64,000 nt of DNA from Deltaproteobacteria bacterium. Its GTDB lineage: Bacteria; Desulfobacterota; DSM-4660; Desulfatiglandales; Desulfatiglandaceae. Of this stretch, positions 43,897 through 52,593 are shown one piece after another. The notes under the pieces are model-generated. The model did not search any database and was not told the DNA's origin. It saw only the letters and a list, made by a program, of their open reading frames with translations. How positions within the stretch are numbered: position 1 is the first letter of the stretch; each line of letters opens with the position of its first letter. The stretch covers positions 1-64,000 of the forward strand of contig JAFDIS010000004.1 in NCBI GenBank assembly GCA_019307945.1, read 5' to 3'. The position numbers were made by a program, and so were the translations under genes.

Positions 43897-44432
43897 GCCG
43901 TCAGCCCCTTCCGCCGCAACTGCTCCAGATACCCTTTTCTGAGGTCGTTGAACTCCCCGATGACGTCCGGGTCCGCGTAATCCGGATAGGTCCACGGCAG
44001 AGGTCGGAAGCCCCCCCGCTCATATACCAGCGTCAAGTCCGCGTATATACCCCGGCCGAGGTAGATACGGTGCACATAGTTCTTCCCCGTTGCCAGCACC
44101 AGCCGTTCCAGAGCGATATACCCGGGGTCGATATTGACCCGCCGGTTGGGGCCCTGCCGGAATTGTTCCTCGACCTCATTGGTCTGAAGTTTTATCTCCA
44201 CCAGTCGATCGGGCGGCGTCAGGGTTTCAAAAGACATGAAGCGCCGCACCAGAGGCCACCCCATCTCTCTCTCGTAATATCTCGTCCGATCGAAAGGACG
44301 CTCGGGGCCCACCCAGTCCAGGGATCCGAAACGCTCTTCGAGGACTCCTGCGGCCTCATCCAAGAGTTCCCTCTCGGATGAAAACAGGCTGCTCACCAAT
44401 TTTACCGGTACCGGCTCCTTCGGTCGACTCAA
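43893..44432 (-). CDS. DUF4416 family protein
   Basis: This 179-residue soluble protein resembles DUF4416 proteins of Desulfobacterota and other anaerobes: PVKLVSSLFSSERELLDEA, FDRTRYYEREMGWPLVRRF, RVNIDPGYIALERLVLATG and PDYADPDVIGEFNDLRKGYL. Its function is unknown. It is coupled to yicC and lies 24 bases downstream of the heptose kinase gene. Confidence 0.85.
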   Translation of the reverse strand: MSRPKEPVPVKLVSSLFSSERELLDEAAGVLEERFGSLDWVGPERPFDRTRYYEREMGWPLVRRFMSFETLTPPDRLVEIKLQTNEVEEQFRQGPNRRVNIDPGYIALERLVLATGKNYVHRIYLGRGIYADLTLVYERGGFRPLPWTYPDYADPDVIGEFNDLRKGYLEQLRRKGLTA

Positions 44433-44456
44433 AAGCCCACCCCCCCTGGGAACGCC

Positions 44457-45473
44457 TCAGCCGGTCAGGCCGTTGACGGCGCGCTTGAGGTCCCGGGCCG
44501 CCACCGCGGACGTGCCCACTTCTCCCACTACGATGCCCGCTGCGTAATTGGAGATTACCGCGGACGACCGCAGATCCAGACCCGATGCCAGGCCCAGGCA
44601 AAAAGTCCCGATCACCGTGTCGCCCGCCCCCGTTACATCGAAGACCTTCCTGGCCACCGTCGGGATGTGATGAACGGCGCCATCTCGCTCGAAGAGAGAC
44701 ATCCCGTCTTTTCCCCTGGTAATGAGGACCGACCGGCAATCCAGGGTTTCGAGCATCTTTCGGCCTGCGCGAAGGAGCGATCCCTCATCCACGATGGGGA
44801 AGCCGCAATAGGTGCCTGCTTCGAAGTGGTTGGGTGTGATGACGTCCACGCCCCGGTAGTGTTCGAAGTTACCCGTCTTGGGATCCACGCCCACGATCAC
44901 CCGGGAGCGGCCGATCAGTTCCCTCAGCCTGGTCATCAGTTCCCCGTTTATGCAGCCTTTGCCGTAGTCGGACACCACTACGGCCTGGATACCGGACAGG
45001 CGTCCCTCCATGAAAGACAGCAGACGTTCCATGGTTTCGGATCCGGGCCTTCGGGTACTCTCCTTGTCAAAGCGCACCACCTGCTGATTGTGGGCGATGA
45101 CCCGCGTCTTGACGCTCGTAGGTCTCCCGGGTTCCGTGACCACACCGTCGGCCGCAAGCCCCATGCCCTGCAATTTGGTCTTGATCTCTTGCCCCGCCCT
45201 GTCGTCCCCCACCACACCGCAAAGGATGGGCCTTGCGCCCAGCGTGGCCATGTTGCGGATGACGTTGGCCGCCCCCCCCAGCATCCGCGTCTCATGCCGG
45301 ATCTCCACCACCGGAACCGGCGCCTCGGGCGAGATCCGATTGACGTCCCCCCAGATGTACTTGTCCAGGATAATATCGCCGATGACCAGGACGCCCACAT
45401 CCGGAAACCGGTCTATGTGCCGCTTCAAGGTCTCGCCGTAATTCGTTTCCTGGTTCCCCTTCATATGTCTCAT
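44457..45473 (-). CDS. D-glycero-beta-D-manno-heptose-7-phosphate kinase (RfaE1/HldA type)
   Basis: This PfkB-family sugar kinase makes the heptose 1,7-bisphosphate used for LPS inner core. Motifs include VLVIGDIILDKYIWGDV, MLGGAANVIRNMATLG, ITPNHFEAGTYCG and DVTGAGDTVIGTF with the catalytic Asp. The cytidylyltransferase half of HldE is absent, so the protein is monofunctional. I set the start at 45473; 45464 is an alternative. Confidence 0.88.
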   Translation of the reverse strand: MRHMKGNQETNYGETLKRHIDRFPDVGVLVIGDIILDKYIWGDVNRISPEAPVPVVEIRHETRMLGGAANVIRNMATLGARPILCGVVGDDRAGQEIKTKLQGMGLAADGVVTEPGRPTSVKTRVIAHNQQVVRFDKESTRRPGSETMERLLSFMEGRLSGIQAVVVSDYGKGCINGELMTRLRELIGRSRVIVGVDPKTGNFEHYRGVDVITPNHFEAGTYCGFPIVDEGSLLRAGRKMLETLDCRSVLITRGKDGMSLFERDGAVHHIPTVARKVFDVTGAGDTVIGTFCLGLASGLDLRSSAVISNYAAGIVVGEVGTSAVAARDLKRAVNGLTG

Positions 45474-45613
45474 CGGGTGGACATCCTGAAACCCGGGGAT
45501 TGCCTCACCACATCCTTTGAACGATGGTATCAGAAAATGTAAAAATATCATCCGCCTCTTGTGCTGTCCAGCCAAATTGGAGCGCCCCTGTCGCCACACC
45601 CGCCAGGGCAACC

Positions 45614-45642
45614 TTGACTTTTTTTCGTTGCTCCTCTAAATA
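45614..45642 (+). promoter_or_regulatory. Possible trkA promoter
   Basis: TTGACT (45614-45619) and TAAATA (45637-45642) are 17 bases apart, upstream of the TTG start at 45693. The -35 is good, the -10 weak. Confidence 0.35.
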
Positions 45643-45692
45643 AGGTGCATCGTGACGCGGCTGGATACGATGACGCTTCGGAGGCCAAGCCC

Positions 45693-47051
45693 TTGAAAAT
45701 CATCATCGTAGGGGCCGGGGAAGTGGGTTTTCACATCTCCCAGCGGCTCTCTGAAGAAAACCAGGACGTGATCCTCATCGACAAGGATCCCGGCAAGGTG
45801 AAGCGGATCACGGAGAACCTGGACGCCCAAGTCTACCTCGGATCAGGGACCAGTCCGCGGCTCCTCAAGGAAGCGGGAGTCAGGGAAGCGGACATGCTGG
45901 TGGCCGCCACGGACAGCGACGAGGTCAACCTGATCGCCTGCCTTCTGGGCCGCACCCTTAACCCCTACATGCTGAAAGTGGCCAGGGTCAGGAACCCCGA
46001 ATACATCCGGGAAGAAGGGCTTGCGGTCCGCGAGGCCCTGGGTATCGACCACATCATCAACCCCGAATCCGTCATGGTGGAGACGATCCTGAGCCTGATG
46101 GAAGTCCCGGGCGCCTCGGAAGTGATCAACTTCGTAGGCGGGAAGGTGAAGTTGATCGGATTCGTGATTCCCCCCGGTTCCCCCTTTGACGGTCGGCCTC
46201 TTCACTCGTTTCAGGGGGTGGATGGAAGGATTCTCGTGGGTGCCATCATACGCGGGAGCCAGGTGATCATCCCCCGCGGCTCGGACGTGATTCACGCCGA
46301 TGATCTGGTCTACGTGGTGGTGCGAAACGAGGAATTGCCGGAGATCCTGCGGCGATTCGGACTCCGAGAGGAACACCTCAGGCGGGTGATCATCGTGGGC
46401 GCGGGACAAACAGGGGTCGCCCTCGCCACCGCGCTGGACCGATCGGGGATCGGGGTCAAAATCATCGACCGGGACGAGGAGAAATGCAGGGCCCTGGCCG
46501 AGGACTTCAAGAACGTCATCGTGATTCACGGGGACGGAACGGACCGCGATCTCCTGCTCGAGGAAAACATCGGGGACGTGGATTTTCTGGTGGCCCTGAC
46601 AGGGGACGAAGAAAACAACGTGCTGATTTCGCTCCTGGGCAAGGGTCTCGGCGCCAGAAAGACCATTACACGGATCAGCAAGTTGAGCTACATCCCGCTG
46701 GTGTCAGCCATCGGTATCGACACGGTGGTAAGCCCCAGGCTGTCGGCTGTCCGGGCACTCCTCCAGTATATCCGCAAGGGCAAAATCGTCTCCGTGGCAC
46801 CGCTCAAAGGGGAACACGCCGAGGCCATCGAGGCGGAGGCACTGGAAACCAGCCTCATCGTGAACCAACGCCTCTCCAAGGTAAAGTTTCCGAAAGGGGC
46901 CATCGCAGGGGCCATCGTACGCGGGGACGAGATCCACATCCCCAGGGGTGACAGCGTCGTCTTGCCCGGGGATCGGCTCATAATCTTCGCGCGCCACGAG
47001 GTAATCCCCAAGCTCGAAAAGCTCCTCACCGTCAAGCTGGACTACTTCTGA
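45693..47051 (+). CDS. trkA: Trk potassium uptake regulatory subunit TrkA
   Basis: TrkA is the cytoplasmic NAD(H)/nucleotide-binding gating ring of the TrkH channel. The 452-residue protein has two RCK units: IIIVGAGEVGFHISQRL with VILIDKDP, and VIIVGAGQTGVALATAL with IIDRDEEKC. Each is followed by a TrkA-C domain. I place the start at the TTG at 45693 because GGAGG lies eight bases upstream and the family begins MKIIIVGAG. Its TGA overlaps the trkH ATG (TGATG). Confidence 0.95.
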   Translation: MKIIIVGAGEVGFHISQRLSEENQDVILIDKDPGKVKRITENLDAQVYLGSGTSPRLLKEAGVREADMLVAATDSDEVNLIACLLGRTLNPYMLKVARVRNPEYIREEGLAVREALGIDHIINPESVMVETILSLMEVPGASEVINFVGGKVKLIGFVIPPGSPFDGRPLHSFQGVDGRILVGAIIRGSQVIIPRGSDVIHADDLVYVVVRNEELPEILRRFGLREEHLRRVIIVGAGQTGVALATALDRSGIGVKIIDRDEEKCRALAEDFKNVIVIHGDGTDRDLLLEENIGDVDFLVALTGDEENNVLISLLGKGLGARKTITRISKLSYIPLVSAIGIDTVVSPRLSAVRALLQYIRKGKIVSVAPLKGEHAEAIEAEALETSLIVNQRLSKVKFPKGAIAGAIVRGDEIHIPRGDSVVLPGDRLIIFARHEVIPKLEKLLTVKLDYF

Positions 47052-48499
47052 TGCATGTCCGCTTCATCACCCGTTTCATCGGTATCCTGATCCTGTTCTT
47101 GGGAACGGCAATGATTCTCCCCCTGTTGGGCTCCTTGTATTACAGGGATGGATGCGCCCCGGCACTGGCGTGGTCCGCGCTCATCTGCTGCGCCTTCGGG
47201 GCCCTGCTGGCCGTCTTTTCCGGCGCCAGGGGTGAATCGCCCCTCAGTCATCGCGACGGCGTTGCCGTGGTGACCCTGGGGTGGGTCACGGCGGGGCTCG
47301 CAGGGACCCTGCCTTATCTCCTTTCCGGAACCATCCCGGATTTCAGCAACGCCTATTTTGAATCCCTTTCCGGGTTTACCACCACCGGGGCGTCAATCCT
47401 GAGCGAGATCGAAGGACTCCCCGAGGGCATCCTCTTGTGGCGGAGTCTCACCCAGTGGCTCGGAGGCATGGGCATCATCGTCCTGTCCCTGGCCGTCCTG
47501 CCCCTTTTGGGCGTCGGCGGGATGCAACTGTACAAGGCCGAGGTCCCGAGCCCCGTGGTGGACAAGCTGAAGCCCAGGATTTCCGAGACCGCAAGGGTCC
47601 TGTGGAAAGTGTACCTGCTGATCACCGTCGCCGAGGTACTCCTCCTCCTGGCGGGAGGCATGGGCCTTTTGGACGCCCTGTCCCATGCCTTCTGCACCAT
47701 GCCCACAGGAGGTTTTTCCACGAAAAACGCAAGCATAGCCCACTATCGGAGCGCCTATTTCGACTACGTGGTCCTGGTGTTCATGATCCTTGCGGGCATC
47801 AATTTCTCTCTCCACTACCGGGCCCTGAAGGGCTCCCCCGGTATCTTCCGCAAGGATCCCGAATGCCGGGTTTTCCTCGGACTCGTGGCCTTTTTCACCG
47901 TAGTCGTTACCTTCGATGTTCATCGCACCGTGTACGACGGTCTCCTTCAAGCCTTCCGGTACGCGGCCTTCCAGGTGGGATCCATCATCACCACCACGGG
48001 CTTCGTCACGGCCGACTACGACCAGTGGCCGGCCCTTTCCAAGCTCCTCCTGCTCCTGTGCATGTTCCTGGGCGGCATGGCCGGATCCACGGGCGGCGGG
48101 ATGAAGACAATGCGCGTCGTACTACTGGTGCGGCACGGGTACCGTGAACTCTTCCGCATCGTGCACCCCCATGCAGTGACCACGGTGAAACTGGGAAACA
48201 AAGCGGTCCCCCCCGACATCCTGAGCGGCATCTGGGGTTTTTTCATCCTCTACATGGGGCTCTTCGTGACCGCCTCCCTCCTCATGGCGGCAATGGGGCT
48301 TGATCTGATATCGGCCCTGGCCGCCGTAGCCGCTTCTCTGGGAAATATCGGACCCGGCCTCGGGCTGGTGGGTCCCGTGAAAAATTACCTGTACGTGCCC
48401 CTGGCGGGCAAATGGCTCCTCATTTTCTGTATGCTCCTGGGCCGTCTGGAGATTTACACGGTGCTCGTTTTGCTCACCCCGGAGTTCTGGCGCAAGTAG
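47051..48499 (+). CDS. trkH: Trk potassium uptake channel TrkH
   Basis: This 482-residue membrane channel shows the four pore-loop filters of the SKT family: GFTTTGAS, MPTGGFST, ITTTGFVTAD and the C-terminal repeat region around SLGNIGPGLG. The gating-loop segment GGMAGSTGGGMKTMR is present. It works with TrkA, encoded one base of overlap upstream. Length and helix content fit TrkH. Confidence 0.95.
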   Translation: MHVRFITRFIGILILFLGTAMILPLLGSLYYRDGCAPALAWSALICCAFGALLAVFSGARGESPLSHRDGVAVVTLGWVTAGLAGTLPYLLSGTIPDFSNAYFESLSGFTTTGASILSEIEGLPEGILLWRSLTQWLGGMGIIVLSLAVLPLLGVGGMQLYKAEVPSPVVDKLKPRISETARVLWKVYLLITVAEVLLLLAGGMGLLDALSHAFCTMPTGGFSTKNASIAHYRSAYFDYVVLVFMILAGINFSLHYRALKGSPGIFRKDPECRVFLGLVAFFTVVVTFDVHRTVYDGLLQAFRYAAFQVGSIITTTGFVTADYDQWPALSKLLLLLCMFLGGMAGSTGGGMKTMRVVLLVRHGYRELFRIVHPHAVTTVKLGNKAVPPDILSGIWGFFILYMGLFVTASLLMAAMGLDLISALAAVAASLGNIGPGLGLVGPVKNYLYVPLAGKWLLIFCMLLGRLEIYTVLVLLTPEFWRK

Positions 48500-48544
48500 A
48501 TTCGGGGGCCATTAACTCCTGCCTGATATTTCCTATAGTTTTAC

Positions 48545-48573
48545 TTGATAAAATGCGGTTCAGGGAGTATAAG
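48545..48573 (+). promoter_or_regulatory. Near-consensus sigma-70 promoter of the TauE/SafE gene
   Basis: TTGATA (48545-48550) and TATAAG (48568-48573) are exactly 17 bases apart, each matching five of six consensus positions. The start near 48580 leaves a ~140-base leader that contains the hairpin at 48664. Confidence 0.7.
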
Positions 48574-48663
48574 TACGGGCCAAGATTTGGTTCAAATCGC
48601 CGGGAATTAGCTGTTTCATTGTGCAACGGATCGAGAATCGACCCATTGCTCTTTTCTAAGTCG

Positions 48664-48684
48664 GCCCCGCCCTCGGGACGGGGC
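48664..48684 (+). promoter_or_regulatory. Leader hairpin upstream of the TauE/SafE gene
   Basis: GCCCCG (48664-48669) pairs with CGGGGC (48679-48684), 34 bases before the ATG and 22 bases before the GGAGG site. No T-run follows, so it is more likely a translational or stability element than a terminator. Confidence 0.4.
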
Positions 48685-48718
48685 GCGGGTTCACCCTTTA
48701 TCCATATGGAGGTGCGGA

Positions 48719-49981
48719 ATGAGCAGAAAACTAAAGTGGTTCCTCTGTCTGGCTTTGGTCCTCGGCGTCTTTGCCGGTCCTCTCTTATCGGCCACGCCAG
48801 CCTCGGCGGACAAGCTCTCGGATGCCATCCAGCAGGCCGTCCAGGACGGCAAGGTGGACCAGAAGGCCGAGAAGGGTTTCCTGGGTATACCGGGGGCTCC
48901 TGACGTCAATTACATCGTGGGGCTGCTCTGGGCCATCTGGGTGGGCTGGATCTTTTCTACGGTCGGCGCCTTCGGCGGCATCATGGCGGGAGTGGGCCAC
49001 ATCACGATCTTCGGGCTTGGCAACTACGCCAAGAGTTTTGGCAAGGGTCACGTCCTCAACAAACTGGTAACCGACTCCATCCGCGTCTCTAATCAGTGGC
49101 TGGTTGGAATCAGCGCGCTCATTTCCAGCACCAACTACTACCGAATGGGAAGGCTCGTAGCGCCGCTGGGTATGTGCCTGGCCATCGGCGGGGTGGGCGG
49201 GTCCTGGCTCATCCCCGATCTGACGGCCGGCAAGGTGAGTCTCAAGGCCTACATCGGGTACTTCGGCATCATCGTACTCCTGCTGGGCATCATGTTGCTG
49301 CGGGAGACCACCGCCTCCGGGCAGGCCAAGAAGAAAAAGGCCAAGGAGGCGGCCGCCGCCTTCGAAGAAGCGGCCAAGAAGGACAGCGGCACGGACCAGG
49401 GCGTCAAGATCCTCGAAGGGAGCTGGGCCCTCATGTTCGTGGCCCTGGGTGTGGTGGTCGCAAGTGCACTCTGGGCGAACCTGGTGGACGGCCTGCGTTG
49501 GGTGGCCTACATCCTTGCCCTCATAGGATGGGTCTTGACTTTCTTCTTGGGCACCATCCGGTTTACGTTTTTCGGTGTGGAGTTTTCCTTCAAGGCCTTT
49601 ATCCCGATGCTGGGCGGCATCTTCATCGCCGCCATAGCGTCGTTCCTGGGCATCGGCGGCGGATTTCTCTTTGTTCCGTTCCTCACCTCCGTGGCGGGCC
49701 TCCCAATGTTCCTGGTGGCCGGGACCAGCGCCCTGGTGGTCCTGGTGGGGATGATCGTCTCCATCTTCTCCTACATGGTGGGCAAAGGCGTACCCGTGCA
49801 GTGGGGGTTCATTGGGGCCGAACTCATCGGGATCTTCATCGGATCCATGATCGGGCCCCGAACGAGCAAGTATATCCCGGACAGGTGGCTCAAGATCATC
49901 TTCATCATACTGGCCTTTTACGTGGGCATCCGTTATACCACTAAAGGCTTTCTGGGATACAGCATCGTACCGCCGTTCTAA
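48719..49981 (+). CDS. TauE/SafE-family anion exporter
   Basis: The 420-residue inner-membrane protein starts with a signal-like helix (LCLALVLGVFAGPLLSATPASA) and a ~35-residue extracytoplasmic segment. Two sets of helices follow, separated by a charged cytoplasmic loop (KKKKAKEAAAAFEEAAKK, about 200-225). TauE/SafE signatures are GAFGGIMAGVGHITIFGL and FLGIGGGFLFVPFL. Relatives in sulfate reducers are proposed to move sulfite, sulfonate or related anions. The substrate is an inference. GGAGG six bases upstream and the strong promoter suggest high expression. Confidence 0.87.
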   Translation: MSRKLKWFLCLALVLGVFAGPLLSATPASADKLSDAIQQAVQDGKVDQKAEKGFLGIPGAPDVNYIVGLLWAIWVGWIFSTVGAFGGIMAGVGHITIFGLGNYAKSFGKGHVLNKLVTDSIRVSNQWLVGISALISSTNYYRMGRLVAPLGMCLAIGGVGGSWLIPDLTAGKVSLKAYIGYFGIIVLLLGIMLLRETTASGQAKKKKAKEAAAAFEEAAKKDSGTDQGVKILEGSWALMFVALGVVVASALWANLVDGLRWVAYILALIGWVLTFFLGTIRFTFFGVEFSFKAFIPMLGGIFIAAIASFLGIGGGFLFVPFLTSVAGLPMFLVAGTSALVVLVGMIVSIFSYMVGKGVPVQWGFIGAELIGIFIGSMIGPRTSKYIPDRWLKIIFIILAFYVGIRYTTKGFLGYSIVPPF

Positions 49982-49992
49982 TGTGCACACGA

Positions 49993-50026
49993 CACGCCCC
50001 GCCCCCGTGGACGGGGGCGGGGCGTG
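49993..50026 (+). terminator. Very stable 16-bp hairpin after the TauE/SafE gene
   Basis: CACGCCCCGCCCCCGT (49993-50008) and its perfect complement (50011-50026) are separated by two bases. It follows the stop by eleven bases. There is no T-run, so it may be a rho-assisted terminator or 3' stabiliser. Confidence 0.6.
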
Positions 50027-50128
50027 CCCGCGCCGGACGAGCCCGGGTGAGTGTTTCGTGAGCAGCGGCCCTTGGGCCCCCGTGGGATCGTATACAGAGC
50101 GGTTCGAGAACGGAGGAGTCGAGGAGGC

Positions 50129-50653
50129 ATGGACTTTTTTTCCACAGTTTTCCAGTGGGTGGACGCCTTCTTGATCGCCCCTTACCGGTGGCCCCAATAC
50201 CCTGCGGCCGGGTGGTGGCTGGGTACAGCTCTTCTGGCAGTGTGGTGTACTCTGCTGGGAGAATTCACTCTGGCCGTCTGCCACCGCGCCAACCGCGATC
50301 ACCTACGGCGGGTCACCCGGCAGACACTGGAGCACCACGAGCAGTCTCTGAACGCCCTCAAGGCCGGGGACAAGGAGGCCTACAAGTCCATCAACCGCCT
50401 GGCCAATGATGCCTATGGCAAGACCTTTTTTCTCCAGATAGCCATGGCATCGAGCGCACTGTGGCCCGTGGCCCTGGCCCTAGGGTGGCTGGATCTGCGT
50501 TTCTCCGAGGTCGAATTTACCCTGCCCGCATTCCTTCCTCTTGCGGGGGGCAGCGTCAAGTACCCTTTCATCTTCCTGCCCCTCTACATCCTGACACGTA
50601 TCCTCTTTTCAGAGGCAAGAAGACGGCTCAAAACACAAGAAGCCGATTCCTGA
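50129..50653 (+). CDS. Small membrane protein, possibly DUF106/EMC3-like
   Basis: The 174-residue protein has a helix near 29-48 (GWWLGTALLAVWCTLLGEF), a charged helical cytoplasmic segment (about 52-95, HLRRVTRQTLEHHEQSLNAL), then two helices (about 100-115 and 150-165). This helix-coil-helix-helix order recalls DUF106/EMC3 proteins of the YidC superfamily, but I cannot confirm it. GAGGAGG precedes the ATG at 50129. It follows the TauE/SafE gene and may function with it. It ends eight bases from the convergent M48 gene. Confidence 0.65.
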   Translation: MDFFSTVFQWVDAFLIAPYRWPQYPAAGWWLGTALLAVWCTLLGEFTLAVCHRANRDHLRRVTRQTLEHHEQSLNALKAGDKEAYKSINRLANDAYGKTFFLQIAMASSALWPVALALGWLDLRFSEVEFTLPAFLPLAGGSVKYPFIFLPLYILTRILFSEARRRLKTQEADS

Positions 50654-50661
50654 ACCGCTGA

Positions 50662-52479
50662 TCAGGATGCGGCCCCCGACCGAAATTTGCGCAACTGCTC
50701 CTCGTAATAAGCGCGATTGTCCCGCGCCTTGTCCAGGGCCTCCCTTCCCAGCGCAAGGGCCTCCTCCATGAGACCGTTGACGAAGCAGGCCTCGGCCAAC
50801 GTGTCCAGATATACGGGTGAACGCTCCAGCGCCACCGCCCTTCTTGCCAGTTCCAGTCCCCGTGCAGGATCCCTCAGGCCCTTCTCAGGGCACGTCACCA
50901 GGAGCCATGCGAGGTTGTTGAGGGCCTCGGCCTTTCGGGGATCCCTTTCAAGGATCTTTTCATAGGCCTTCATGGCCTTGTCGTGCTCCCCCGCCCTGTA
51001 GTAGAGCATGGCCAGGCTCATCCGCAATTCCAGGTTCCGGGGCTGTAGTTGGGCCTGTCTTTCCAGGACACCGCCCAGGTAGGCCCGGAAAGCTCCCTTC
51101 TTGACCGGCCCGAAGTTGAGGAGATACGCCATGGAGCAAATACAAACCAGATATACGATGAATGAAGCGACCACACGCCGGGTGTGTCGCCCCGCAAGAC
51201 GGGAGTCCTGGGCGCTTTTCCACAGGGTCGCCACGCGCTGTGCTATGCTGAAGTGATGCCAGCTAGGCACCTCCCTGCTCTTCCCGCTCAAATAGGCGAT
51301 CTTCTCCAGCGCGGCAATGGTATAAAGGGGCGTCCCCATGACCCTCGCCGAGTAAAGGTCGGCCTGCCTTTCGAAATTCCGCATGAAAAATCCCATGACC
51401 ACCCGGAAATAGACCAGCAGGCTCAGCAGCATGGGAACGGAAAGGACGAGATAAAAAAGATCGGCATCCGAGGGGTTCCCCGTGGTAAGCATCCGAAGGA
51501 AGAGCGGTCGACTGGCGAGCCCGTAGAAAAAGAGATCGAAAAGACCGAAGGACAACACGAGGTACCCCACGAAGAAGAGCAGATAGAAGAGCATGTGGCG
51601 GTACCTGGCGTGTCCCATCTCATGGGCCAAGACGGCCTTGAGTTCGTCCACCGTCAAGGCCTCCAGGAGGGCGTCCGTCACCAGCACATATCGGTAACGA
51701 GGGACGATCCCCATGATCCCGGCCGTCAGAAGCCGGCCCTCGAAGACGGGCCATCTAAGCAGGCCGCGATAACGGAAACCCCGTTCCCGGAGAAAGGACA
51801 CCAGTTCTCCCGCCTTTCCAGTCACCCCCAGCGGCTCGCATCCCCAAAAGGCCTGAATGAACCGAGGCATCACCAGCATGAGGAGGCTGAGGAAGCCTGC
51901 GAAGAACAGGATTTGTCCCTCCACCCGGTCCAGGAAGCCCGCCAGTCCTGAACGCGGGAACAGGGAGACTAGATCGAAGATCAGCGAGAGGGCGCCCCAG
52001 GGAAACAGGATTGGGATATTGAAACGCAGGTTGGACCGGATGAAGGAACTCCTGGAAATTCCGGTCCGGTAGATCCGATCATAGACCGGATAGGCATGAT
52101 ACCATACCGTGCAAAGATAGAAAAAGAAGATGCCCAGGCCCGCCAGTCCCTGAAGCAGGGAAGAGTGATCGAACAGAGGGATCACCCGCAGCCAGGACTT
52201 GAGGTTGAGAAGCAACACATCCATGGCGAAGAGAAAAATGGCCAGGATGGAGAGCCTCACCGTCAGACCCTGATATGCACCGCTCAGGGTCCCTTCCCCT
52301 CCCCCGAGGAAGCGGCGCACGAGACCCCGAAATCCCCATCGGCAGTAGAGGGCGAAAGCACCCCAGCACACCCCCATCAACAGCACGGAAACCCACGGCC
52401 CCCTCTCGGGCGCCGTATCCGTGTAGCCCACGTTGAATATCAGCAAAACGACAATGAAATAGATGATGTTGTTGAACAT
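50662..52479 (-). CDS. M48-family membrane metalloprotease with TPR tail
   Basis: This 605-residue membrane protein carries the zinc-binding helix VLAHEMGHARYRH (HExxH) near residue 280 within an M48 (HtpX/Ste24-like) peptidase domain. Six or more hydrophobic helices surround it. The C-terminal ~150 residues contain TPR repeats (LAMLYYRAGEHDKAMKAYEK). It probably performs envelope protein quality control. The TPR tail may bind partners, as in BepA, though that protein is periplasmic. Confidence 0.85.
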   Translation of the reverse strand: MFNNIIYFIVVLLIFNVGYTDTAPERGPWVSVLLMGVCWGAFALYCRWGFRGLVRRFLGGGEGTLSGAYQGLTVRLSILAIFLFAMDVLLLNLKSWLRVIPLFDHSSLLQGLAGLGIFFFYLCTVWYHAYPVYDRIYRTGISRSSFIRSNLRFNIPILFPWGALSLIFDLVSLFPRSGLAGFLDRVEGQILFFAGFLSLLMLVMPRFIQAFWGCEPLGVTGKAGELVSFLRERGFRYRGLLRWPVFEGRLLTAGIMGIVPRYRYVLVTDALLEALTVDELKAVLAHEMGHARYRHMLFYLLFFVGYLVLSFGLFDLFFYGLASRPLFLRMLTTGNPSDADLFYLVLSVPMLLSLLVYFRVVMGFFMRNFERQADLYSARVMGTPLYTIAALEKIAYLSGKSREVPSWHHFSIAQRVATLWKSAQDSRLAGRHTRRVVASFIVYLVCICSMAYLLNFGPVKKGAFRAYLGGVLERQAQLQPRNLELRMSLAMLYYRAGEHDKAMKAYEKILERDPRKAEALNNLAWLLVTCPEKGLRDPARGLELARRAVALERSPVYLDTLAEACFVNGLMEEALALGREALDKARDNRAYYEEQLRKFRSGAAS

Positions 52480-52593
52480 GATTCAAACGCAGATTCAATC
52501 ACTCGCGCTCCGGGGGGCAGGCCCTCCCGCTCCCGGAAACGAGCGAGGTGCCTTGCCTCCGAAGCACCCGAAGCCGTTTGATCCTACTCCTGT

